A DNA stretch of 64,000 bases from Corbicula japonica (GCA_038501625.1 JAZAYU010000013.1:9238001-9302000); one strand, 5' to 3'; counted from the first letter of the stretch, positions 11,935-26,518 are shown. The notes: a model not told the origin generated them from the sequence alone. Numbers and translations are program-made.

Positions 11935-14384
11935 ACGACCTTCAAAGGATATAACTGATAACAGCACTGAATGAATGTACGGGAGACATTTTACAGCCGC
12001 CACATAGCACAAGAACGCTACTGTGATATTGAAATGGATGAAATGGCTTCTTCCACCTGATTTTTTACAGGCTGGTTCTCTGACTACAACAAGAATCCGT
12101 TGCTTTTTTCAAATAAATTTGCTCGCGGGTACTTTTTATTTAATAACTTTTTAGCGCACAGGGCATAGAATAAAATAAAAAAATATTTTATCTTCAATAA
12201 GTGTAAACAAAACAGGATATTTTATTATTTTTCCGCCGAACACCATTCTTAAAACATTAAAAGAAGCTAATGGCATTGTCGACCAGAGAGGCAGGTGGTC
12301 GATGATCTTATCGAGACAAGGCCATAAGCAAGATTACTATGACAGATAAAAAAGAAATAACGTAAATAAGTTTAAATCGATCTCCATAAAATACTCGTTG
12401 AAAAGCAAACCTTACTACCAAAGTGTTAAAAATATTTAAAAATATGTTTGCACGTGTCTCAGTATCTACGATAGCACTTAAATAGAAAAATACTCATTTC
12501 AAGTTTAAAAAACGTTAAATTGAATTCGGAACATATGGCAACTTTTGGGCTTTTTCAAAGAAGGGATTTCCCAGGTACGCCTTCTTGCACATACGTTTTC
12601 TTGTCTGAATGGATAATTATATAGCTTGCCAAAATATTCATATCATACACTGCCAAGGTGCGTATAAAACCCATAAATGAAGTGCATAGTTCACTTGGGC
12701 TTAATACGTTTAGTTGATTTATTAATATTGCTGAATATTAGAAAAAGAAAACATAATAAGAATAGATTCACCAATGAGACATCTTCAACCCTTCGATTCA
12801 TTCAATACTTTATTTAATTAATCAATGTCAAATCACATTGAAAGGAGAAGGTGCTTCGGTCTACTTGGAATTAAATAACTTTTCTCATCTTAGATAAAAA
12901 TGAAACAAATCAGAATATCGCTTCTATTTATTTCCAGCAAAGATCCACACGATAAAACTTCACAGAGAAAAGATATATGATAACCCTTCAGGGTTTTTTG
13001 CAACAGCTTAGAATCTTTTCATTCGAAACTTTTGTCAATAACTCATTACCGTGTAGTTTCATACGGGGTTAATATTGGGATAGAAATGTATTTCTTCTGA
13101 ATCAACTGTCAAACCATTGATTGTGGGACTTGCATGATTTTTACAGAGATCCGTTTAGAACCGTAAATAAGCTATTTTGACCTAGAACAGTTACACTATC
13201 ATGCCATGAGCTCTGTAAAATAAAGTTATCTGTTGTTGTTTTTTCAAAGACAACAAGTTAAATCTCCTTTGAAAACATTTCCAACAGAAAAACGAGTATT
13301 GATAACACTTCCTCCAACAAATGATCTGATAATAAGATCAAGCAGTGTTCAAGACTTAGCCTGCTTTGCTGTCAGTAGCTAATACTGTTTATTCAATTAA
13401 AGAACTAATCACAGACATTACAAACTTCCGAAAACGCTGAAAGAGTAGTCTAAAATACGCAGGGTGCAAAAAACTTATTTGTTTACGATATGTTAGGCAG
13501 TACATGGAGGAGATATTCAAAGTTGTTTAAAATTGATGAACCCCTTAAGTTCCTCATATTACATTAAATCGCGTTTGATTTAAATAAAGCAGATTTATAA
13601 CTAATGAGATGAAAACAACATTTCAAAGGGTCATACTGGATTATCAGAAATATTGCTTTTTACAGAAGACCTGGTTTTTATTACCAATGCATAGCAGAAT
13701 CCTTAAGAATTGAAAAAAGGAATGTTTAAAATAATGAAACATAATATTATCGCATTTGGAACAGAAATGAAACCTAAAAACTCTGCGGTTTAAAAGGAAA
13801 AAATCGACCAGTCTTCTTAAGTAACGGCTGTTAGAATTTATAATATTCTAGTTCAAAGAAACAGCAATTGGCAGGGAAATTAGACTTGGGAATTTTCTAG
13901 CCCGCCCTTCAGTAATATATTCTACATTTAGTTTAACAAAGATTGCAAAGTATTTTTTTAATAAATCGAGTCATACTAGACTAAGAGAAAACTAAAAAAT
14001 ACAAATATACTGAAAGTACTACCATCCTTATAACGAATAGAACTGTTATGGTAATGATATCTTAATTAAATTATTTGGCCTATTTTGATGGGCTGGTGCG
14101 GGCCCAGTATGAAATTGATAAATAAGTATTTGACTTTCTGCCACGATTTAGCTACTTGACTAATTTTAATCAAAAGTCTATAAGACTACACTTTAACCCA
14201 AAAATAGACATTATAAAATACCACACTGGTTGATCCGAAGCCACAACTCGCATATAAACCAAAATATTTCAGAAACTTGCAAAATGATGCATATTGTTGA
14301 AAAATTGTCATTTTAATCAACCGTTGGCATTTCATTGTTTTATCATGAACCAAAATTCAAACTAAAAAATTCATATACGTACCT
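11935..14384. other. AT-rich stretch without a recognised gene
   Basis: No exon, repeat-family copy or RNA gene was recognised. Confidence 0.55.
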
Positions 14385-14590
14385 GTTGTTACAATTTGTT
14401 TTGCCACTGACCGTTTCAAGGTGATAACCCCATGGGTTCTCTTTTACGTTAATTGTAGCATCTTATTTGAATTGACATACTTATAACAAACATGCTCTCT
14501 CTTCCTCTCTTCTTTTTCGCTGCGGGGGAGGCTGTGTTTTGTTGTGTGTGGCGATTCCTGATATGCTTATTTCACTTTTTACATGTAAAA
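14385..14590 (-). repeat. Family A repeat, partial
   Basis: It contains TTGCCACTGACCGTTTCAAG, the CT-rich tract and the conserved end TGGCGATTCCTGATATGC followed by TTATTTCACTTTTT. The half beyond the GGTTTAAACC block is missing. Confidence 0.8.
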
Positions 14591-14594
14591 GCAT

Positions 14595-17500
14595 GTATTT
14601 ATACATTTAATGTAAAACATTATTTATGAAAATAAGAATTTCATATTTTGTAAGTTTTCTTGTTTCTCCACCTCAAGGCTCGATAACAGTTTTACAGGCA
14701 CAATGTAATAATTTTTGTTTCCATTTGTACACCTTGGGTATTTACTTAGCACCGTGCAAATAATCGTAAGTTGAAAAAAGCTGTTTTAGAAAACTCTACA
14801 AATCGTCTTTAAAACTACTTTTTCTTTGTTAAAATTCAAAACCTCTTCCTACTGAATAATAATACAGTCTGTATCTTGAACTAATGTGCTTTATCATCCG
14901 ATCTTCTTTGAGAAAATGAAACATATTTCATCGTTTTTACTCAAAATGATATAACTGATCATAAAACTGTTAACAATATGAGGTTTTATTTCTGTTTCGG
15001 TATTTATAATGTCGACCCATGTCCACTCACGTATATTTTGCTATAATTTTCAACAATTCCACGTTTTTCATATCTGACGACAAACTGTGTGTTGGTTTAT
15101 TTTTTGATGAATTAATAATTCAAACCTGCTACAGTTGTAAAGCTTTTAACCATTATTTAACTCATATGTAAATAACGTCTACATTTCATGTTCATTTGTT
15201 TTTGCATTATGCATTTCTCAACGTCTGAACGTCGTATTGAAAGATCATAACCAAACACTCCGGATTTCTGCCAATGCTGTTCTTCATTAGTGTCATTGCA
15301 ACATTATTCATTTGTATATCGTTGGGAATTTGGTGTCTGTTTGCAATCATGCTCATTTCTGGTACCATTCTTATATTGAAATTCAGGTCATTACGGAAAC
15401 CCTATTTCTGTACGAGAATAGATGAGATATTTCCGCAAAACGTAGACACCGTTTTCTTAATATATATCTTGCTGAAGTTGTGGACAAAAATGTCCTAAAT
15501 TTCAGTGTTATGCTCTTGTTCGCTGATGTAATATAAGGGTAATCAGTCGAAGGGTAAAGCAAATCAAATAATGGTGATATTATCACAGATTGCTCGCGAC
15601 TACCGCGAATTAAGTTAATCATACAGCCATTTGCAGACAGGCCCATATTCTTAGCTCAGGGTTATTTGTCCATAATTGTAAAGGAGAAAACAATAATTCT
15701 TAAGACTTGAATCGGATTCGAATTGCATATTTTTTATATTAAGATTTTCATACATTGATTGAAACAGTTTACGCACTCACCTGATCCAATCATAATGCGG
15801 GATGAACATTGACTGCTCGACCTTTAATCATCCTTTTTTTGAAACATTAACTCTAGCCTAAAGATTTGATAAGTTTGCCGTAACCTTTGCGCCGTTCCTT
15901 TGATTTTGAATTAACTATGTCTAAAACATTAGCGAATGTGTTCAACGTCATGGAATAAAGGTTTGTTTTTTTTGGTTTGGTTTCCTAACGAAAGCCAGTT
16001 CAGAACGGTCTAGCCATTTATTTTATTTTAACAATCGGTCAACTGAAATGTTTTCAGATCAATACATTTGAATGAATTTTTTTCTGGAAAATATTGTGAT
16101 ACGTAACAGTAGTAAAATAAGATTTATTCTTCAAAGAAGCTAATATATATAATTCAGAATGAACATTCGTAATTTGAAAAAAAAAACATTTCTTAAGACA
16201 TGATCTGAGAAAGGCATTGAATTTTATTTTGTAGTCAAATAAAGATAATGAAAATGTGTACTTTTATTCTGGATTCTGAATCTGTAAAATATGATATGCC
16301 TTCGGTGAGAAGACTTTGGCAGTTTCGTTTTATTACCACAACTAAACATTCAGTCTTAATAAAACTTATTAAGAAAAATTTTATTTTTCTTAATAAATAT
16401 AGTGGTCGTCTACTTCCGAAAATCCATGTTAACGCATGAATGCATTTTAATCTGTTGACGACAAGAGTCTATGTAATCAAGAATCATCGATTCAGTTTCA
16501 GACTGCAGTACTAATACTATTGTATTTTGGTGGGTTTGGCCAGCTCTATCAAAAATTACACAGTCAATTACCATTTACTGTAGCCTCGGGTATTCCTTTA
16601 CGGAGATATTTTAGAAAGCTTATGTTTTTGTCCTTGTTTGTAATTATTATAAGATAAAAATGAATTCACTGGCTTTTTTAACGATTTTGCATTTTTAACC
16701 TGACAAATAATGTGTTCAGGTTTGAGAAACAATAGCTCTGAATTCAAGTAGGAAGAATTGCCATTAAATAGCGAAGATGAGATTTCGCCAACCTAATATT
16801 TATTGCTAACGATCCCACAGAGACAAGTTGAATTTCCTATAAAATCTTAGAATAGAACTTAATACAATATGTGAAGGAAATAAATGGTTCATTAAATTTT
16901 GAACTTAAGAAGTTGATGCCGATTTTATATTTTTTAAACATACTTGAAGGAAGGAAATTATTGAGACAGTTTTAACACTATATTCGGGTTTCATGATTTG
17001 TGTTTCAATTAAAATTGTCTGGTTGCTCTATCACAAAACATGCAGCAAAGACAATGAGATAAAGAAACTGAATCTGAAATTGTTTCATTTGATTTAACGC
17101 CTAGTTTCACACATGAGATTCACCGGGGTTGTACATAAGATAAGTATTTAGAAATGACAAACAATGTCGAGAGTTCTGCCTACTGGGCAACTTGGGCGAT
17201 AAATACTTGGGATATTGTCACTGGCTCAACAGAGGAGTCAATGGCTAAGTATCCACACGTGAAATATAGTAAAATTATATAAACGAATGAAGTAAATATA
17301 TTTAGCAACAATATGTTGATATGAGCATATGAACGATAGCTATTCTATTTGGTCTCTTCTTAGGCATTACTTTAATATCAGTTTCAACAAAGTTTCGCAA
17401 ATGATGAAACTAATCCACGTCTGAAGTATCCCGTGAGGTTTATGGCGTCACAAATAAGATTTTAGTACATAAATTCTTTTTGGCTTAACACGTTCTTATA

Positions 17501-19437
17501 AGGCCATTTAAAGTACGTCTTAGAACAACGAAGCAACAGATAGTTGATGAAATGTCAGTAAACCAAATATTATATATTGATATACTGGCCACCAGAAATC
17601 GAGTACATGATAGTATGCTGTGAGACATAGACACAGTTACAGAGGTTATCAAGCTTGTATCTTTAGAAATTATCCTCTTGCCTTCTTCTTGTCTCAGATA
17701 CAATGAATCAAAGCTCATGTCATCTTAAAGCTTTCTCGTCAACAATATTCAACTTTTTATTGGTTATACTCAACTTGAGGGTATATTTCTCACTTAACAC
17801 AGAAGTACACGTATTAAAACACATAAAGGACAATTACAACTGTTCTCATGTTATTGATACTCAAATAATTGAATTTGTCTTGTTTGTTGTTTAAAGGCAA
17901 GAACAACAAATGACAAATGTTGTCAGCATGAATACGTTGAAAACACGGCAGTCTATAGGCGCCTTGTTTATCTCTAATTTCGTTGACAAGCATACACATT
18001 AGTGTTATACGGACTACTAGTTCAGGAAAAATGCAGCTAATATTTTTTTCTTCCAAACATAAGGTTCGTCTAACAACAGTATGAAATTAGCTGAAATTTA
18101 TCGTATCCGAAGATAGGATGACCAAATTGAATGCGTTTAATAGTATCGGAAACGATCGAACAAACTGGATATATCGAAAGTTGTAGACTAGAAATGGAAT
18201 TCCATCAATCAGGCGTTCATCAATCAGCTTTGAAATGTTCAGCCAGTGATTTAGATTGAACCATAAATAACACAATAAACACCCGCATTTAGAAAGACTT
18301 AGAAAATGCGTTTAGCCAAAATAATTTAATCAAACTGCCATTGTACGGGCTTATTTAAAGGATTGTCAGAAAACAAATTTTCATAATATGTTAACATTCT
18401 TTTTCATTAACTCTTGAACCTCGACATGTGGTACACGTAAATATGAAAGATGGTAGATATTTAAGATCTTATCTATGTTACTCTAGAAGGTAACAATAGG
18501 TTCGGCCTTAAAAGATGCTCAAAACATTGCCATATGTACGAATAAACCTTTTTAAGGTTGTTATTAAATGCCAGATTTAAACCCCTCTTAAATCCCAACA
18601 AAGACATAATGATGGTATTGGAAAATCGCTGCAATGATTTACTAGTTACTTGTATCTGTTTTCGGCTTAAAATGTTATTCTTTTTCTAATATTTTATACA
18701 CTAAATATAAAACGACATGTTTACGATTAAAACCAAAATACATGTCAAAAACACTATACGGCCGCAAATATTTGCATTATGTTAAGCATCAAACGGTCGT
18801 CGTCACACAACTTTCCTTTACTTATTAACAGTCAACAACAGCGATCTAAAATTGCCAGATATCTCTCATTAGTCCAATATATTTACCGGTGTCTTGGAAC
18901 AATATAAATGTTGGAAGAGCCACATAAACATACGCGACATTTTACTCTGATCGGAAATTCGAGGTTGTTATACAGGAACTAGAAACAACGCGTATACACT
19001 CTCCCAAAGTTCTAATTGGTCACTTTATTCTTTAATTTATTGCTAGAAAAAAATTTATTTGTGATCAGTTACCAACAATACTATTTAATTTAAGATTTTA
19101 TCTTGTAATAAATGTTTTTGAAACAGTTTAGCGAGAGTTGTCCTAAATTTTGCTAAAAATGCATTTCATGCAAATAAAGGTGAAACAATCTGAAATTACT
19201 CTTACTTGGTTGTTTAGTTTTAACAGAACCCCTCGTTAGTATGAAAAACATAAAACCTTATTTATCAGCAGCATTTTTGTTTAAATAAAGTACCCAATTT
19301 TATAAATATCTCCCTTTCAATTAAAGACTGTTCTAATTTTGACCCTTCGGTTTGAAGTAAATGGTATTGGATAAATTTGCAAAAACAAACGATAAGCATT
19401 TAAAAAGACATTAATAATTGATTTCAAGACAAGACTG
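14595..19437. other. AT-rich stretch without a recognised gene
   Basis: Several short frames exist. The most protein-like is 17154-17282 (42 residues, with AYWATWAINTWDIVTGS), but it has no family match or splice context I can defend. No repeat-family member was recognised. Confidence 0.5.
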
Positions 19438-19585
19438 TGCCCACGGTTATAAAACTGAGCATGGAAACCAGTCTCAAATCTCAAGCATCTGATTGGCTGA
19501 AATGGCGACTGGTCGCCATTTCAGCCAATCAGATGCTTGAGATTTGAGACTGGTTTTCATGCTCAGTTTTATAACCTTCAGTCCA
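19438..19585 (+). mobile_element. Family B foldback MITE, full copy
   Basis: Both arms are complete, from GTGCCCACGGTTATAAAACT to CAGTTTTATAACCTTCAGTC. The central symmetry is GGCGACTGGTCGCC. This copy lies 0.6 kb from another copy in the same orientation. Confidence 0.88.
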
Positions 19586-20056
19586 GAACTTTTAACAACC
19601 TCTCTTGACATAGGGAAGATACGAAACTAGCATACGTGGTAAACATTTAGAATGACCAATTAGAACTTTGGGTGAGTGTATACTTGCACACACACTTATG
19701 TTTGCTCAATACCTGGAAACAAGTTTACCAATATTTTCATCAAGTTACCGAGAAAATATACCTTTGACGCAAATGCAAAACAGAAAATAACTAATCATTC
19801 ATTTCCACATCAACTGTATTCACAAATGTCCAGACATTTCGTTTGAAATTTCAATAATTCGTGCGTGACAAAATGTTGATGAATACACAAGGGAAAATCG
19901 GGTTAATTGCATATTAGACTCTTAATAGTATCATCCTGGTGAAAAGCTATGTCAAGACACAGGGGAAAGCTATCATTTGCACAACAGCAAACTGTATTTT
20001 AAGCATATTTTATGAGTATGGAGTAAAGACAGAAATATCTGCCACCGAAGTCATCT

Positions 20057-20203
20057 GTGCCCAAGGTTATAAAACTGAGCATGGAAACCAGTCTCAAATC
20101 TCAAGCATCTGATTGGCTGAAATGGCGGCTGGTCGCCATTTCAGCCAGTCAGATGCTTGAGATTTGAGACTGGTTTCCAAACTCAGTTTTATAACCTTCA
20201 GAC
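20057..20203 (+). mobile_element. Family B foldback MITE, full copy
   Basis: Both arms are complete, with a centre of GGCGGCTGGTCGCC. A few mismatches separate the arms, for example CAGCCAGTCAGATGC against the expected CAGCCAATCAGATGC. Confidence 0.88.
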
Positions 20204-20785
20204 CTGTTTTCGTGCCTTTTTTAATTATCGCAGAAATATTTCAGACTGCTATAACATTTTAACTTATTAACCGAATATCTCACGAAATGCATGTGTTCAT
20301 CTTTATCATTTGAAAGGTTACATCATTACAAAATATTTAAAAATGTACTCGCTATTTTTCCTAACAAATAAAATAATTCAAAAGTGTCGTAACAATGAGA
20401 TTACTATCTTTGGATGTTGACTATTTGGCATCAATCAAATAAAAAACGAAATATTTCCTTTGGTAGATGGAATTCATTTTCACCAAAATTCCCTCAATGG
20501 TGCCATTATGTTGTTATTCGAAATGCTAGTATCACTTTTATTCGCGGGGACGATTTTTTCGCTCAATAGCCATAAAAGAATTATAGAATAATTAATCATA
20601 TAAATTCATGTAATCATTTTTTAAGTAAGATTCACTATAGAATATTCAATATTTTTCTGGTTTTTAAATTCGCTCATCTATATAAGCGCGCAATGCACAC
20701 AATTTAACACCGCACGGAATTTAGTGACCCAACAGTACTACTACTCAGGTTTTTACATCATTTTAAGATATTCTGCTATGGTCCT

Positions 20786-20870
20786 TTTCGATGGCTTAGA
20801 ATTGGATTCGAACATGAACCGCCATTGCTACAGTGCCTAGCCACATAATCAGGAGCACGTGTCGGAGCAA
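20786..20870 (-). repeat. tRNA-like (possible SINE head or tRNA relic)
   Basis: On the minus strand, GTGGCTAGGCAC resembles a degenerate A box. About 25 bases further on, GTTCATGTTCGAATCC matches the pol III B box, and AATTCTAAGCC follows. I cannot draw a credible cloverleaf with a paired acceptor stem, so this looks like a tRNA-derived relic. Confidence 0.35.
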
Positions 20871-21267
20871 GCTTTCAATTGTTAAAAAAAAGTTAAATTG
20901 CAATTAATAAATGATATAGGCTCACAACATTTCTTCATTTTTTATAAGGGCAACAAACTACGAATTGCATGTAAACAATTACTCTTTCACTTGGACAAAG
21001 GATACACCCCGGTTTTATTCAAATCCAGCTCTCTTGTTTTCTATTTAAACGAATGTTTGGGAATTATACTTATTAAACGGTAAAGCAATCCCAACATGAT
21101 AAAATCTGTGTTAGCGCACTCGAATTAACGCCGCTGCTTAGCATTTTTAGAACATGAAACGTTAGCCTCTCCTTGTTTAAACAATAACATAACAAGATCA
21201 TACCAGGACACACGACATGAGATTGACACCTTCTTTGATTTGATTCAAAACTTATTACTTTATTGAT

Positions 21268-21522
21268 TCAGAACTGTAAAACAATTGGGAATGTGTAAAA
21301 GCACCAAATTCCGAAATATTCTTCCTGAACAAAACAACACCCTGAGATTATTTTCAAAAAGTTGTTGTCATTAGTACTGCTGTTCACAATCTCAGCATCC
21401 ATTTCGATGTATTCATTTTGTGGGATTAGATTAACATTCGTTTGAACATGTGACATGTGTCGTTCTTGGAACATAATACAAATAAAATAATGTAACAAAG
21501 AGCTTATCCATGCTAGACTCAT
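21268..21522 (-). CDS. Candidate internal exon, possibly SLC43-like
   Basis: An 84-codon frame carries a polar acidic segment (NEYIEMDAEIVNSSTNDNNF) followed by SGCCFVQEEYFGIWCF and a hydrophobic stretch. In SLC43 transporters a charged cytoplasmic loop precedes a block of the type F-x-x-C-x-F-S-x-x-F before the next membrane helix, and this segment has that general layout. A possible acceptor (T-rich run then CCAAG) precedes ERHMSHVQ. No good donor is visible before the stop. Strand and order fit a downstream exon of the transporter gene starting at 30438. The link is inference, and a chance frame remains possible. Confidence 0.25.
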   Translation of the reverse strand: MSLAWISSLLHYFICIMFQERHMSHVQTNVNLIPQNEYIEMDAEIVNSSTNDNNFLKIISGCCFVQEEYFGIWCFYTFPIVLQF

Positions 21523-22449
21523 ATAAACAAACTTATTTCAAATGTGTCAACCATCACACCCATATTGTCAAAAATTATATAATAATAATACTTTTACTTC
21601 AAAGTTTAATGAGAAAAAATACATCTACTTAAAGTTTACATCGTGTTTGGAATTGTTTTTACTCCTTCTTAGTTTAACAAGGAAATAATAAAAATAATAA
21701 AGTTATAGCTAACGTTATGTTTTGGACAAAATCTCAGGACGCACATGGGCATTACTCTTTCAAATGAGTACTTCTCCAGAAGATTATGCCTAAATAACAC
21801 ACTTTTTTAAATATGCAATTCATGTATAATTTAAAAATAAGATGAAGAAATATGAAGAAATAACAAATCTTTAGGCAACATGTTCGCAAAAAGTACAAAA
21901 GGACGTTACTCTTTCTAATGTGGAGTTGACCTAACGGTCTAGATTTTATCACGAATCAGTTGTCCTAAACGACCTTCTATGTATAAAAAAATTCAGTATT
22001 TTTAAATTGCGAATTAACTTTGGAAATGGGAATCTTTTAATTCTCAATTTAATCACAGTCAATATAAGATTTTATCATTGAAAATAGAGAATTTCTTTGA
22101 AATGATAAAACTTTTATTTCGCACAAAAATCATTTTACCATAAACAATTATGATTACGCTTATAACAGAGGTTGCAACCCTAATCTTTCCATTTTATAAA
22201 TATGTTTGTTGTCACGGTGTTCGTACAGAAATGCTTCCATTTCGAGCGGCTCAATCAAAAGACTGCATACAGTTCTGATTGGTAACTGCTTTCCAGAAAC
22301 TGTTAAAAGAAGATTCTTATGATCGTCTAACGTATCTCGTGTATTGTTAGGCGGATTTATGAATAGGTTTTATTTTTGGTTATTTTCTTTAATACCAAGA
22401 TTAATTTCATTGTCTTGATTGGTTTTTGGCCGTTAATATCGTGATAAAA

Positions 22450-22595
22450 CGTGAGACATGCATATCAGTCAATGACATACTCAGCCTCTTTACAAAGCGT
22501 TTTTCCCAAAGAGCATAGAGGAGCATGAGTTTATTTAATTTTAAATAAGACATCAAAACAAATTTTGTCACGTGAGGTTTAAACCAGGAGTATTT
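22450..22595 (+). repeat. Family A repeat, strongly decayed
   Basis: Recognisable in order are GCATATCAGTCAATGACA, CTCAGCCTC, GAGCATGAGTTTAT, AAATAAGACATCAAAACAA and GAGGTTTAAACCAGG. These are the landmarks of family A, with many substitutions and gaps. Confidence 0.55.
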
Positions 22596-22599
22596 TTTC

Positions 22600-25130
22600 T
22601 GTAATTGAGACTTATGTAAGCTCAGAATTGCAGGATTTTAAAAAATCATCGTATCTATCGAACGATATCTAGTTAACTATTTCTTTACAACCAGACTTAG
22701 AATCATTTAAGTCCAAGGTTTGGTCTGAAAGAGATAAATATACTACTCAAAGTTTGCTAATCACAAGGCTAACAACATACATTTTGAAACCTTCGCTATA
22801 TTATATTTACACGAGAAATCATTTAACTATGTTTCAAAAAGTTCCGCAGTGTACACCTAACATTCAATAAACTTTTCAAAAACAGGCGATCATATATTAA
22901 TTTCATAGTGTTTAACTAAAGCTGCAAACATGTACCCGCCATTTGTATCAATCATTCTAATAATAATACTACATTAATACTACATAAGCATAATGAAAAT
23001 AAAACGCCAGAGAAGTACTTTAACCAAGTATCAATTAACTCTAATGTTCATGTCTTTATAATAAAACCAGTTCACATTGAGTATTTCTGTGTGGGTGAAA
23101 TTCCATCCAGGACGCTTTGTCAACTGCTTTGTGTCAATGGAAGTCAAACCATTCGGAAAATATATCTTATTGATCACTTCTTAAAGTTCTTTACATAGAT
23201 CTATAACCAGTTTCAATTCGTCGGGTTTCCGTCGGTAGTAAAGAACACGTGTAATGTTTCTTTGTTTATTTCTTTGTTTAAAATAGATAATTAATAACGC
23301 CCAATAACAATAAATTAATGTTCACAATATTTGTTTCAGGTAATCCTATGCACGGTTTTCACTTGCAAATTAATGTCAAATATAAAACACTGTTTATAAA
23401 ATGCACTTAAGGTATTCATTATTTTTTAGCGGTATTCCTTCGCTCTTGTTTAAAATTTAGATGTTTCTTGTAGAAGAGTCAAATTAGAATGTCTTGATAT
23501 AGTTATAAAATCCCTAAAATTCTGATAATTTGTCTGCCTCGGGCAATCATTACCATGACAACTATAAGGGATAGCTACATCTTATCGGTAATAAAATTGT
23601 CAACCCGCTTACAAAGAATTATAAATGTCAATTATGCAACTAAGTATCAAACTGATTATGACAATAAACTTCAAAATTAAGTTACACAATAAATATTTGA
23701 ATTTAAAAAGAAAGAATTTTTACTTAAATAATAGAACATCAACATTTGAGATAGCTACCATATTTTAGCATGGTAGCAGAGTCATTGCCCCATAATACAT
23801 TACAGCTTCCCCCCCCCCCCCCCCCAAAAAAAAAAATACTCAAAATTTGATAAGGTCTACTTTTGTTGTCTGTAATTATTAATGCTGTTTTGGTTATCAT
23901 TTTGAACAGTTTATGGTACATTAAGTTTGTTTGTTTATTGTTTATTTAATAAAAACGATGAATGAGCAATCTGAGCTGAAATATTGAACTGAAACATGAG
24001 TGCAAAATTATCGGGGAAACTTACAGACTACAATAGTGCCATGGCCTGTATCAAATATTGAGAAGTATTTATACAATATGCATATGTTTATAAAGAAATC
24101 TCGCAATATTCCCGCAGGATATTCTTCCTCACTGAATGTCCACAACAAATATTACTCTGTCTCAATCATGACTGAAGTGCATAAACAATCTTGGTGGTCA
24201 TTAAGACTTATGCATTATCAATAACCTAGGCCCCCAAGCACCGAAAAGTAATGGCTGCATGATAAATGTGGGAACTATGTTATCATAGTCATAATGGTAA
24301 ACTTTTTCACCATAAAACCTGGAGCTGTAAACTTTGACTGCCCTCATGGCGAAATTACAAAATTGGGATGCCTTGTAAAAGAAATGAATGTTTTAAGAAG
24401 GCCACACATCTAAAATGTCCTCAGCCATATTCACCCTTTTTATATATTCATAGCCAATGTTTCGACATGACTTGTAAAGTATTTTTTTCAGTTGATATTT
24501 GTAAAATTTACTTATTAACTTGGCTTCTCTTTATTACTCTTAACACGAAATTAACAGATTAAAAACAATAATTTGAAAACAAAATTGCATATAATTGGCA
24601 TGTTTCCATTGAAATTAATTAAAATTTCGATTCTAAGGTTATTTATTAGCCAGTTTTAAAAATTCTTTTTTAATAAAAGCTGATTTTATGAGATGATTTT
24701 AACAAAGAACACTGAACATAACATTAAGTTTGCCTTTAATTTATCTCATTATTTCAAGTTTTACAACAGGCAAATTAAGAATCTCGTAAAATGCGCATTA
24801 CAAATTTGTAGGGACTACTGCAAATACGTTTTATGCAATTTTCCGACCTTGTATTAAGTTTCTTCACCGAACTTTTATTCAAGTTTATTTCCAGCCAGAA
24901 CATAAACGTTATGAGGTCAAATCTTACGGTTTCAAAGCATTGATCTGTCAAAATTATTTCGCAGAGACTTTTTAATGTTTCAGACCTTGACGGTATGTTG
25001 ATTTGATTGTAAACATACTTCTCCGCTAAACTACTTTTTTCAAGATTATTGTATACATTTTTTTCGCGTTTTGGTTACAGCATTAACCTAACACTTCTAT
25101 AAAACGTTAATGGAAGTGTAAATATATTTC
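22600..25130. other. AT-rich stretch without a recognised gene
   Basis: Apart from the homopolymer run at 23809, no feature is supported. Confidence 0.5.
23809..23836 (+). repeat. (C)17(A)11 homopolymer pair
   Basis: Seventeen C directly followed by eleven A. It generates a spurious polyglycine frame on the minus strand. Confidence 0.9.
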
Positions 25131-25139
25131 TCAGATTCC

Positions 25140-25330
25140 CAGTACAGAAACATTCAATTGGAATCGCTTCGATAAAACGGTTTCTATTATTCTGATTGAG
25201 AAAACAATTAACTGAAGATGCTTGTGAGGGCCTGAAGTTCTCCTATAAAAGAGCAAATCTGGCAATCGGCTTATTTTTCCATTAGTATTTTTTATTCCAA
25301 GAACTATGTGAACAAATGAAGAACAAATGT
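25140..25330 (+). repeat. Family E fragment, divergent
   Basis: The segment around TTAACTGAAGATGCTTGTGA aligns with the family E blocks at about 35.49 and 37.09 kb (TTAACTGATGATGCTTTTGA). The next 60 bases keep the same order of short matches. In one frame the copies read LTEDACEGLK and LTDDAFEDLK, suggesting a coding origin. Confidence 0.4.
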
Positions 25331-25599
25331 GTTTACTTTATGACACATTGATCTTCACTCAAAATAAACAAGATTTTTCTACTCCATTTTGTTACATGAA
25401 TACAGTAACACGTCAATGATGGTATTATAATGAATTAAGTGCATAAGACTAATGGAAACTCGAACCAGAAACTATCCATTTCGTATGCTGTTTATAAATT
25501 TCGAAAATTGAGTTGGTCGTGGAAAAAAAGCATTTCCGTTGTAAGAAAATTTTTAAAAGCAAGCTGTTAATCTTCGTTCATAAAATAATTTCTAAAATT

Positions 25600-25868
25600 C
25601 TTTTTGCAATTTATCTAAAAACCGAAGCAACACAAAACACAAAATTCAAATGCCAACATAAGTGAAATGATACCGACAACAATATCTAAGGTCCTTAAAA
25701 AGAACTTTCAATTATAAAGAGAGAAATCAACATTGTTATTTTTGGTCATTTGCGCGACCAGGAAATTAAAGGTCACACCCACTTTCACAAATAACTCACG
25801 CTCTATACATTTGTTTCTTTTTTGTCTATGACATAACAATGACGAACGAAGCAATGTCTTAATGATAT
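25600..25868. repeat. Family D fragment
   Basis: The left part matches the family D interior in reverse orientation (ATATCTAAGGTCCTTAAAAA, GAGAAATCAACATTG). The right part carries a D terminus (TTTTTTGTCTATGACATAAC, then AATGACGAACGAAGCAATG). It is probably a rearranged copy. Confidence 0.6.
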
Positions 25869-26518
25869 AGCTGTGTTCCACTTAATATTGGGGCACGTTA
25901 CGGTCATTTTTAGTGATATTTTAGTTTTTACTAAATTTAGAAAGAACTTACAAAAATAAACCAATTTCTTATTACTAAAATGTTATTTTCTTACACATTT
26001 TGACAAAAAAAAACGGTATTTTTACCGCGAAATGCATAATAAATAATGCCGTCTGCTAAAATTTATGACGTCATTTCAAAGATTGACGTCAACTGTCCGA
26101 AGGTACCTTTTCCCGTGACGCGCCCCATTTCATACTCGGTCAATGATCCTACCCAAAATTTCACAAACAAAAAAAGCAAAAAAAAAAAACAACGATCTTT
26201 CAAATATAATAAAAGTGAAAAAAGGGAAACAAAAGAGCCTAATAAGGTCCCTTAACGACTAACTTCCTTATTTTATTTATAAATACATTTATTCAATCCC
26301 AGAACGTTCACATTTTGATTTGTACCACAATTGGTTAAAGTGATAGCTGCAATTAATTGAATCGAATTGATTGAATCATGTTATAATCCCAGAAAAAATA
26401 CTCTCTCTAATACCACTTATGTTTAGATGTGTCCAGTTAAATTTATAACTGAAGTTGTAGCGTTAATCTTATCATTTAGTAAACAGTTTATCCTGGCGGA
26501 GAATAAATCTCTTTCTCC

